A stretch of DNA of 5,803 bases from contig CALMQD010000118.1 of the NCBI GenBank assembly GCA_937871415.1, forward strand, positions 1 through 5,803. Direction: 5' to 3'. Below are positions 1 through 5,768 of the stretch, one piece after another (positions within the stretch are counted from its first letter, which is position 1; each line of letters begins with the position of its first letter). The notes beneath the pieces were generated by a model, which saw nothing but the letters and a program-made list of their open reading frames with translations, did not search any database and had not been told where the DNA came from. This DNA comes from an uncultured Phycisphaerales bacterium. Its GTDB lineage: Bacteria > Planctomycetota > Phycisphaerae > Phycisphaerales > UBA1924. The position numbers and the translations under genes were made by a program.

Positions 1-936
1 GAACGCGTCGGTGGAGTGGATGAGGCCGGGAATGTCGGACGCTTCCGCGTCGGCCGCGTCGTCGTGCTCCTTGCCCGGTGTCGGCTGGGTCGTCATCCGC
101 ACGAAGCGGCGCACGGTCTCGTTCCAGAGGTGCGACTGGTACGCCTCGACGTACATCTGCTGCAGGAACGCCGGCAGGCGCGTGAAGGCCTCTCGCGGTT
201 CTTCGCCCGAAGCCAGGGCCTCGATCGGCGCCCGCTCCGGGCAGCGGGGAAGTTCCTGCGCGAGTTTCTTCCAGTCTCCCCAGTGCTGCGCGGCGAGGCG
301 CGTGAATCGCCGGGTCTTGCCCGTGTCCTTGCGTGCGGGCGTCGCGATCGCCAGTTGCAACGCGCCCTCGAAGTCGCCCGCGATGAGGCGCGTCGCGACA
401 AAGCCCTGCTTGTGCCGCGCACTGCCGAAGCGCTGCGCGCCGAAGTAGTTGGTGATCAGCAGTGTGTCCGGTGCGATCGACAGGAGGCCGGCGCGTCGCT
501 CCATCTCGGCCGAGCTCTGCTTCGAGAGATCGCGGACGACGATGGTGAAACGGTTAGCCTCGATCGCCCCGGCCTGCACGGGTGATTCGACGAACCCGAG
601 CCGTTCGGCGGACGCGAACGCTCCCGACCCGTCGGCCGCGCCGGGCCCGATGTCGGCCCGCGCTGGCAGACGCCGCGCCTCGTCGCCCGAGCGCGTGCGG
701 ACCGTGACGTGCTGAACGGTCAGCGCGTGTTTGTCCTTGAGGCCGGCGTATTCGATCATGCCGGACTTGACCCCGAGCGCCCTGGCCAGTCGTGACACGG
801 CCTCCGGAGTGGTCATCGACGACTTGGTGAGCCGGTAGAGCGCGCATCCACCCTCCGCCGGACACTCGTCCATCAGGCGCTGCACGTTCAGACGTTCTTC
901 GACACGGAAGTCGGCGGGCTGCCGGCGGATCGTCAT
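1..936 (-). CDS. truD: tRNA pseudouridine(13) synthase TruD, N-terminal part (runs off left edge)
   Basis: This frame stays open from the ATG at 936-934 to the left edge, giving 312 residues without a stop; the C-terminus lies outside the window. Motifs in order match the TruD/Pus7 pseudouridine synthase family: PADFRVEE (residues 7-14), the catalytic block YAGLKDKHALTVQ (63-75) with the likely nucleophilic aspartate Asp68 (codon 733-735), ANRFTIVVRDL (127-137), NYFGAQRFG (163-171) and YVEAYQSHLWN (262-272). TruD enzymes convert U13 of certain tRNAs to pseudouridine in the cytoplasm. About 109 residues separate NYFG from LWN, longer than in E. coli TruD as I recall it and closer to the archaeal/Pus7 layout. 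No Shine-Dalgarno sequence precedes the ATG; I chose it because the family's N-terminal motif begins six residues later. An in-frame extension would run into the end of the kinase gene. The gene lies 56 bases behind the kinase stop and is probably co-transcribed. Family assignment is firm; substrate is by homology. Confidence 0.93.
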   Translation of the reverse strand, partial: MTIRRQPADFRVEERLNVQRLMDECPAEGGCALYRLTKSSMTTPEAVSRLARALGVKSGMIEYAGLKDKHALTVQHVTVRTRSGDEARRLPARADIGPGAADGSGAFASAERLGFVESPVQAGAIEANRFTIVVRDLSKQSSAEMERRAGLLSIAPDTLLITNYFGAQRFGSARHKQGFVATRLIAGDFEGALQLAIATPARKDTGKTRRFTRLAAQHWGDWKKLAQELPRCPERAPIEALASGEEPREAFTRLPAFLQQMYVEAYQSHLWNETVRRFVRMTTQPTPGKEHDDAADAEASDIPGLIHSTDAF

Positions 937-965
937 GGCCGAGCGTAGCTCGGATTGTCTCGGCC
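937..965. promoter_or_regulatory. Overlapping inverted repeats at the truD start
   Basis: Three related GC-rich arms lie directly before the truD ATG. The inner hairpin pairs ccgagc (939-944) with gctcgg (948-953) across a three-base loop. The left arm can instead pair as ggccgag (937-943) with ctcggcc (959-965) across 15 bases. The two pairings share the left arm, so they exclude each other. In RNA from the minus strand the structure abuts the start codon, where it could hide the ribosome entry site. It has no T run, so it is not a canonical intrinsic terminator. The repeats are seen; the regulatory role is inference. Confidence 0.4.
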
Positions 966-992
966 AAGCGTCTCGACCGACTCGCGTGCAGT

Positions 993-3572
993 TCAGCGGC
1001 GCGTGGAGCCGGCGCGCCCGTCGGGCTGCGAAGGTCCTTTCGCCACCAGCGAATCGCTCAGCAAGCGGAGGGTCGGGCCGCGAGCGGCCTTGCCCGCGAC
1101 GACCCACGCGGCGGCCTGGCCGTCGGCGCTCCGCCCGATCCACACCACCGCCAGCGGCGCGCCGACGCCGGTTCGATCGTTCAGCCACTCCACGATGTTC
1201 TGGCGCGCGGCGGGCGTTCCCAGCCCTTCCAGCCCGATCGTCGCCCGCAGCTCCGCGACCACTTCCGTTTCGGACGGGTCGTGCGTGCCGCCGGCCTCAA
1301 CCACGGTCCCGCCGGACGAGGTCGGGTCCGTGCCGGTGCCTCCGTTGTGCTCCACTTCGCCGCGGAGTTGAAAGCCGGCGCCGGCCAGGGCTTCGAGCCG
1401 ACGTTGCGTCTGATCCCGGGCGGGCTGCTCGTAACTGGCGGGGTCGCGCAGCACCAGCAGGATCCGCTGGTCATCGGCGAGTCGATCGGCGCGGGCCTCG
1501 CGCCGCCAGGCCGACAGGTCGGCGTCCGGGGCGCCGACGATCCAGGCCCGGTCGGGTGTGTCGCCCGTCGGCGCGCGGTCCAGGTCGTCGGTCGCGATCG
1601 CCCGAGCCTGCGGCGCCGAACCGCGCGGGCTGAAGAGAAGGAACAGCCCACCCGCCGCCGGGATCGCGATGAAGATCAGGCCCAGGAGCGCGACGACGCC
1701 CGCGATGAGCAGGCCGCGATTGACTCCGGCGGGCTCGAAGGAGCCGCGTCGCCCGTCGATGTGCTTCTGGATCCGCTCGCGGCGCGCGTTCATCCGAGCG
1801 CGGGCGCGGACGAGTTGCTCGGCGGCGGTCGAACCGGGGATCGAGCCGGCGGGCCGGGGTGAACCCGCCGCCGTGACGGGCCGCACGAACGGAGAAACAC
1901 CCGCGTCGGGGTTGGCGACGCCGGGTTCGATACCCCGGATGCGGTAGCGTCCGCTCCACCAGTTGGTGACGTCAATGACCGGCTTGCCGTTGGCGGCGGG
2001 GTGGCCCTGAGGGCCTGAGGCTCCGAAGCCTGGCCCGGCGGTCGGCCCTTGATTGGCGCCGAGGCCCGGCGGGATCGGTGAGCCCAGAGCGGGCGACGGC
2101 ACGCCCAGTGCGGCGGGCGCCGCGCTGGATGAAGCGGAGCCGGGGCTCAGTGACGGTCCGTGTCCTTCCCATTCGTGAGCCGGCGGTGGGGGGCTCGAAC
2201 GCGTCGGTGAGGCCGAGTCGACCGTGATCGCCGCGGCTTCGGCGGCGCCCAGGCCCGCGCGCACACTCGGCAGGTCGGCGGGGCGGAGCGCGAACGGGTC
2301 GGCGCTGGCGAGGATCGATTCGAGGTCGGCGAGCATCGCGCCCGCGGTCTCGTAGCGCTTGTCGTAGTCGGTCATCGCGCGTCGGACCACCCACCGCACC
2401 GACTCGGGGCAGCGCTTGGAGATCTGGCTGAGCCCGCCGTGCGCGGGGAATGAGTTCTCCAGCACGGCGTAGAGCACAGCGCCGACCGCGTAGATGTCGA
2501 ACTTCGCGCCGTCGACCTCGTGCACCTTCGCGCCGCGGAGCGCCATCCGCACCATCTCCGGATCGCGGAAATACTCGGTTCCGTGCGTCGTCAGCGTGAG
2601 GCTCGATCGCAGAGGTGTGATCAGGCCGAAGTCGACCAGGTGCGCTCGCCCGGCGGAGACGATGACATTGTCGGGCTTGACGTCCTTGTGCCACAGCCCG
2701 CCGGCGTGGTACAAGGTGAGTGTCTTGAGCAGGTCCGCGCCGTACGAGATCGCCTCCCGCAGACCCTTGTCGTCGAGTCCCCCGGGGGGGCCCGAAGCGT
2801 GCATCCGCTGAGTCACCAGCGAGAGCGAGTCGCCCGGCACGTACCGGGTGATGTAGTAGAACCGTTCGTTCGACAGTTCGTGCTCGAGGATCAGCCCCAG
2901 CCGTTTCGCCGCGGGCAGGGCCCGGCTCTCCCGGACGATCTGCGGGAGCGTGCTCCCGTCGCGCAGCGAGAAACTCTTGATGACGACGCGGTCCACGCCG
3001 GTCATGCCCTGGCGCGTCAGGGCGCCGAGTTTCTGGATCGTGGGCTTGGCGATGTAGAGCTTGCCGCCCGACCCGCCCCCGGGCAGCGATCCGACGATCT
3101 CCCAGCCTTCGAAAAGGCCGGTTCGGGCGGGCGGCGCGTCGGCGCTGGGCGCGGCTTCGAGCGCCGCCGGGACGCGTTGCTCGAGCCCCTCGGTCAGCGG
3201 CGAGAGTCCCAGCAAGCGCGCCGGGTTGCCGATGACCAGCCTGAACAGCGAACCGATGAACGCCTTGGACTCGCCCTCGATGGCACGCCCGTAATGGGCC
3301 GCGGCCGACCATCGCCCGATGAGCACGTTCACCAGCGCAATGGGCACGAAAACCAACCCGGTGATCACCGCCCCGACGACACGCAGCAGGTCCCCGATCT
3401 CGGCGGACAGGAAGCGGAACACGTGCCGTACGAACCGCCCGACGAGGCCGAACGCCGGCGCGACGACGAACGCGATCAGCAGGATCGCCAGCACCATGAC
3501 CGCCAAGCCGCCCGCGATATAGAGCAGCAGACCCGGGGTTGAACTGACCGCTACCTGGCCCAGCCCTGTCAT
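993..3572 (-). CDS. Membrane-anchored Ser/Thr protein kinase with C-terminal extracytoplasmic region
   Basis: The 859-residue product carries a Hanks-type kinase core at about 157-423: a glycine-rich loop GSLPGGGSGG (161-170), VVIK with ATP-binding Lys199, a likely alpha-C Glu215, catalytic loop HKDVKPDN (295-302, Asp297), DFG (314-316), DPE in place of APE (337-339), the alpha-F pattern DIYAVG (359-364) and a late conserved Arg406. All residues needed for phosphotransfer are present. Hydrophobic segments at about 14-38 and 62-86 precede the kinase, and a third lies at about 619-648. A Pro/Ala/Gly/Ser-rich linker (424-528), a Trp-containing island (530-551) and a basic stretch (585-610) link kinase to the third segment. 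The basic stretch suggests a cytoplasmic kinase and an external C-terminus (649-859), in which I recognise no domain (no PASTA repeats). The start is the first ATG, with a close GAGAGG upstream. It follows the sigma gene by 57 bases, so that sigma factor is the obvious candidate substrate. The alternative is a kinase for other envelope proteins. Confidence 0.93.
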   Translation of the reverse strand: MTGLGQVAVSSTPGLLLYIAGGLAVMVLAILLIAFVVAPAFGLVGRFVRHVFRFLSAEIGDLLRVVGAVITGLVFVPIALVNVLIGRWSAAAHYGRAIEGESKAFIGSLFRLVIGNPARLLGLSPLTEGLEQRVPAALEAAPSADAPPARTGLFEGWEIVGSLPGGGSGGKLYIAKPTIQKLGALTRQGMTGVDRVVIKSFSLRDGSTLPQIVRESRALPAAKRLGLILEHELSNERFYYITRYVPGDSLSLVTQRMHASGPPGGLDDKGLREAISYGADLLKTLTLYHAGGLWHKDVKPDNVIVSAGRAHLVDFGLITPLRSSLTLTTHGTEYFRDPEMVRMALRGAKVHEVDGAKFDIYAVGAVLYAVLENSFPAHGGLSQISKRCPESVRWVVRRAMTDYDKRYETAGAMLADLESILASADPFALRPADLPSVRAGLGAAEAAAITVDSASPTRSSPPPPAHEWEGHGPSLSPGSASSSAAPAALGVPSPALGSPIPPGLGANQGPTAGPGFGASGPQGHPAANGKPVIDVTNWWSGRYRIRGIEPGVANPDAGVSPFVRPVTAAGSPRPAGSIPGSTAAEQLVRARARMNARRERIQKHIDGRRGSFEPAGVNRGLLIAGVVALLGLIFIAIPAAGGLFLLFSPRGSAPQARAIATDDLDRAPTGDTPDRAWIVGAPDADLSAWRREARADRLADDQRILLVLRDPASYEQPARDQTQRRLEALAGAGFQLRGEVEHNGGTGTDPTSSGGTVVEAGGTHDPSETEVVAELRATIGLEGLGTPAARQNIVEWLNDRTGVGAPLAVVWIGRSADGQAAAWVVAGKAARGPTLRLLSDSLVAKGPSQPDGRAGSTRR

Positions 3573-3575
3573 GTT

Positions 3576-3581
3576 CCTCTC
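3576..3581 (-). promoter_or_regulatory. Shine-Dalgarno-like site of the kinase gene
   Basis: The minus strand reads GAGAGG followed by only three bases (AAC) before the ATG at 3572-3570. The match to the ribosomal anti-SD is good but the spacing is shorter than usual, so it may work weakly. It supports this ATG because no other in-frame start lies before the first membrane segment. Confidence 0.45.
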
Positions 3582-3629
3582 GCCTGCGTCGATCGAAGAG
3601 CCGCCCGCGACAGTCCTCGCCGCCGGGAA

Positions 3630-4439
3630 CTAGCGCTCGTCGATCAGACGCTCCCGGTCCCGGAGTTCCATCTGCCGGCGGTAGATCTCTCCGACGGCCT
3701 CGTCGAACAGTGCGTCGGCCTGTCCGTCGAGGCTGACGGCCGCCGGCGCGGCATCGCGGACGCGATCCCGGTCATCGCTCTTGCTGGGATTCAGCCTCAG
3801 CCCGTTTCGCTCGGCCTCCTGCAGTTCGTCATCCGAGAACGAATAGGTCGCGATGACCTCGCGCAGCCGGATCCGCAGCGCATCCCGCACGCGGGCCAGC
3901 CTGCGGCTCACCGTGGGCTCGCTCGTGCCCATCGCTTCGGCGACCTCCTTGCCGCTCTTGCCGTCGAGCACCCGCATCCGGAAGATCGAGAAGTCCATGA
4001 ACTCGCACTGCTTCTCGACCAGGCGGATGGCCGCCTCGACCTTGGCGCGGAACATCGCGGCCTCGTACTCCTCGTCGACGCGGGCGTCGCGGGCGACCAT
4101 CCACTGCTCGTCGAGCGAGGCGGGACGCTTGGCCCCGCCGCCGCGCTTCTGGGCCGAGCGGCGGTCCATCTCGTCGCCGAGCACGTGCTTGGCGATCGCG
4201 AGCAGCCAGGTCGAAAACCTCGCGCCCTTTTCCGGTTGGTAGCGATCAATCGAGTCCGACAGCGCGGCGAGCGTTTCCTGCGACAGGTCGCGGACCGTCT
4301 CGGGACCGATTCGCCCGCGACCCCACTTGGTGAGCTGGGCCCGCAGCACCGGGCCGAAGGTCTCCCAGAGTTCATACCACGCGGCCTGGTCGTTGGCGCG
4401 GAGGCGGTTGATGAAGGTGGTGGTGAGTTGATTGAGCAT
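3630..4439 (-). CDS. ECF-like RNA polymerase sigma-70 family factor with C-terminal extension
   Basis: The 269-residue product (from the ATG at 4439-4437) has the two-domain layout of an ECF sigma factor. Region 2 spans about 12-95: VRDLSQETLAAL (49-60), followed by FSTWLLAIAKHVLGDEMDRR (75-94), the usual promoter-melting and -10-binding part. A linker (96-128) leads to region 4 at about 130-195, with the helix-turn-helix GKEVAEAMGTSEPTVSRRL (163-181) for the -35 box. A tail of about 70 residues (200-269), rich in Asp, Glu and Arg, follows region 4 and resembles no domain I know. The acidic DAED-like motif of region 2.2 is replaced by TVRD (48-51). The frame is open upstream to 4664, but those 75 residues are Arg/Pro-rich, unlike sigma factors, and cover the likely promoter, so I chose the internal ATG, where MLNQLTTTFINRLRANDQAAW looks like a typical sigma N-terminus. 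No Shine-Dalgarno sequence precedes it. No anti-sigma gene is visible; the kinase downstream is the likely controller. The ECF subgroup is not determined. Confidence 0.92.
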   Translation of the reverse strand: MLNQLTTTFINRLRANDQAAWYELWETFGPVLRAQLTKWGRGRIGPETVRDLSQETLAALSDSIDRYQPEKGARFSTWLLAIAKHVLGDEMDRRSAQKRGGGAKRPASLDEQWMVARDARVDEEYEAAMFRAKVEAAIRLVEKQCEFMDFSIFRMRVLDGKSGKEVAEAMGTSEPTVSRRLARVRDALRIRLREVIATYSFSDDELQEAERNGLRLNPSKSDDRDRVRDAAPAAVSLDGQADALFDEAVGEIYRRQMELRDRERLIDER

Positions 4440-4485
4440 CGGGGGCCGGGGCACGCGGGCGGCGAAACGAACACGTGGCGATGAA

Positions 4486-4510
4486 AGTCTAACGCCTCTG
4501 TCGGCGTTCC
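4486..4510 (-). promoter_or_regulatory. Candidate promoter of the sigma-kinase-truD unit
   Basis: On the minus strand GGAAC (4510-4506) is followed after 14 bases by TAGACT (4491-4486), the only TA-containing hexamer in the region. GGAAC is the common ECF -35 core, which would fit autoregulation by the sigma factor encoded about 50 bases downstream. The spacing to TAGACT is short, and a classical ECF -10 core at 16-17 bases is not clear. The match is therefore weak. Confidence 0.25.
4491..4508. repeat. Inverted repeat aacgcc-N6-ggcgtt overlapping the candidate promoter
   Basis: aacgcc (4491-4496) and ggcgtt (4503-4508) form a perfect six-base dyad with a six-base centre. It overlaps the GGAAC box and reaches the TA of the candidate -10 hexamer, so it sits where an operator could block the leftward promoter. 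It is short, and similar dyads arise by chance in GC-rich DNA. Confidence 0.3.
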
Positions 4511-4669
4511 GCACACGCCGGTCGCCGCCGACCGCGGAATTCTCAGCGAAAAACCGGTGTGAAACCCGGCGGCGTCCCTTCCCAACAACTCCGCGTGCTG
4601 CGCCCCGGTGCGCCCCGGAGAACGGCGGACCAGGCGGGCGAGGTTGCGGCCCGCGGCCGCGCACAAACC

Positions 4670-4675
4670 AGGAGG
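4670..4675 (+). promoter_or_regulatory. Strong Shine-Dalgarno sequence of the coiled-coil gene
   Basis: AGGAGG lies six bases before the ATG at 4682, a full consensus match with near-ideal spacing. It decides the start against the in-frame ATG at 4559 and suggests strong translation. It is the only consensus ribosome binding site in the window. Confidence 0.85.
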
Positions 4676-4681
4676 ATTGTC

Positions 4682-5704
4682 ATGGCCTGCTGCTCACGCT
4701 CGTTGTTCAGGATCGGTCTTGTCGGGGCGCTGGTGCTCGGCGCTGGGGTGGCCGTCGCCGGCCCCGAGCGCATCAAGGCGCTCTTCGCCCAGACGCGCGA
4801 ATCGATCAACGCCAAGATCGACGAGAACATCACGGATCCTGTCGCGCTCCGGTCCCAGCTCAAGGACCTCGAGTCCCAGTACCCCAAGCGTCTCGCGGAG
4901 GTGCGGGGCGACCTGGCCAAACTGCGCGAGCAGGTGGCCCAGCTCAACCGCGACCTGTCGGTGTCCAACCGCGTCGTGCAGATGGCCGAGAGCGATTCGC
5001 AGAAGCTCTCCGCCGCGATCGACCAGGGACGCGTCGCGTCCATCCAGAGCGCCTCGGTCGAGACGGGCGAGACGACCCGGGCCGTGCTCATCGTGTTCAA
5101 GAATGAGAAGATCGATCTGAGCACCGCCGAGACACGCCGCAACCAGATCGACGCGACGCGCAACGCGTACGCGAGCCGTGCCGCGGACATCCAGCGCGAC
5201 CTGGGGTACCTCGGCCAGCAGGAACGGCAGCTTGTGTCGCTCGTCACGCGCCTGGAGACGGAGTACACGAGTTTCCAGACGCAGGTCTTTGATCTCGACC
5301 GCCAGATCGACGCGATCGGGCGGAACGACCGAATGATCGCGATCATGAAGGACCGTCAGGGGACGCTCGAGGAGCAGTCGCGCTACCGCGCCGCGAGCCT
5401 CGACGCGATCCAGACCAAGCTCGCCGACATCCGAGCGCGACAGGAAGCGACGCTCCAAACCCTCGCCAAGAGCACCGAGCGCTACGGCTACGAGCAGGAC
5501 GCCAAGGCCGCACTCGACCGCGAGGCGGCCCAGGGGATCAAGCCCGAGCAGGCGATGCCGACGCGCCAAGGGCCCAAGGCGCTCGAGATCGACGCCGAGC
5601 GCGCGGCCCAGGAGCAGTCAATCCAGGGACCGAACGCTGTCGGGCCGCAGTCGCCGGCCGCGGCCGATTCCAAGTCGCCGGACTCCAGGGTGAGCATGCG
5701 GTAA
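4682..5704 (+). CDS. Secreted coiled-coil protein of unknown function
   Basis: The 340-residue product starts with a clear Sec-type signal peptide: a short basic n-region (residues 1-10, with Cys3 and Cys4), a hydrophobic core (11-26) and an AVA cleavage site before Gly27. There is no lipobox, so the mature protein is probably soluble outside the cytoplasmic membrane. The rest is very rich in Gln, Arg, Glu, Asp, Leu and Ala, with heptad-like spacing of hydrophobic residues over about 52-115 and 145-280, broken by a short, more hydrophobic stretch TTRAVLIVFKNEKIDL (131-146) that may be a beta element or hairpin turn. The last 50 residues are Pro/Gln/Ser-rich and probably disordered. No enzymatic motif is visible. 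Such proteins are often labelled Smc-like only because of coiled coils; there is no Walker A or other ATPase motif, so I do not call it Smc. Its divergent position next to a sigma/kinase pair makes it a possible regulon member or envelope partner, which is inference. Confidence 0.9.
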   Translation: MACCSRSLFRIGLVGALVLGAGVAVAGPERIKALFAQTRESINAKIDENITDPVALRSQLKDLESQYPKRLAEVRGDLAKLREQVAQLNRDLSVSNRVVQMAESDSQKLSAAIDQGRVASIQSASVETGETTRAVLIVFKNEKIDLSTAETRRNQIDATRNAYASRAADIQRDLGYLGQQERQLVSLVTRLETEYTSFQTQVFDLDRQIDAIGRNDRMIAIMKDRQGTLEEQSRYRAASLDAIQTKLADIRARQEATLQTLAKSTERYGYEQDAKAALDREAAQGIKPEQAMPTRQGPKALEIDAERAAQEQSIQGPNAVGPQSPAAADSKSPDSRVSMR

Positions 5705-5726
5705 GTCGCTCAACAGGCGACAAGCC

Positions 5727-5752
5727 GCGGGTGCGCGACGAAACGCACCCGC
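5727..5752 (+). terminator. Hairpin downstream of the coiled-coil gene
   Basis: A perfect nine-base stem, gcgggtgcg (5727-5735) with cgcacccgc (5744-5752), encloses an eight-base loop, 22 bases after the stop codon. Only a broken pyrimidine stretch (tcactttccc) follows, so it is a weak terminator alone, or a 3'-end stabilising structure. Confidence 0.45.
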
Positions 5753-5768
5753 TCACTTTCCCACGAGC

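Larger units (their letters stand above)
4440..4681. promoter_or_regulatory. Divergent intergenic region between sigma and coiled-coil genes
   Basis: This 242-base gap must hold the promoters of both the leftward sigma-kinase-truD unit and the rightward secreted-protein gene. It contains one TA step only (4490-4491), so sigma-70-type -10 boxes are almost excluded, notably on the plus strand. GCGGAA occurs in divergent orientation: GCGGAAC on the minus strand (4512-4506) and GCGGAAT on the plus strand (4534-4540), both resembling ECF-type -35 elements. Between them lies the hairpin cggtcg/cgaccg (4519-4524 and 4529-4534, four-base loop). A tandem near-repeat of ten bases, cgccccggtg then cgccccggag, lies at 4601-4620. 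I see no small gene here. Confidence 0.6.

Noticed and set aside
16..585. Plus-strand open frames over the first 700 bases
   Set aside because: They lie opposite the TruD reading frame, whose motifs are unmistakable, and show only shadow composition.
554..967. Minus-strand open frame of 137 residues overlapping the truD start
   Set aside because: It is Arg/Ala-rich and out of frame with TruD, which occupies the same strand and region with conserved motifs.
2520..3542. Long open frame on the plus strand opposite the kinase
   Set aside because: It is antisense to clear kinase motifs, rich in Arg/Gln/Asp/Pro without domain character, and explained by the shadow of GC-biased codons.
3589..3596. 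Palindrome tcgatcga between the sigma and kinase genes
   Set aside because: An eight-base palindrome without loop or neighbours is expected by chance, and no promoter elements accompany it.
4440..4664. N-terminal extension of the sigma factor by 75 residues, in frame
   Set aside because: It is Arg/Pro/Gly-rich, does not resemble a sigma factor N-terminus, and covers the region that must hold the divergent promoters. The ATG at 4439 gives a typical start.
4559..4681. Upstream in-frame start for the coiled-coil gene (41 extra residues)
   Set aside because: It would bury the signal peptide behind an Arg-rich leader. AGGAGG six bases before the ATG at 4682 marks the true start.
4682..5704. Smc or other ATPase identity for the coiled-coil protein
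   Set aside because: There is a signal peptide and no Walker A, Walker B or signature motif; similarity would be from coiled-coil composition only.
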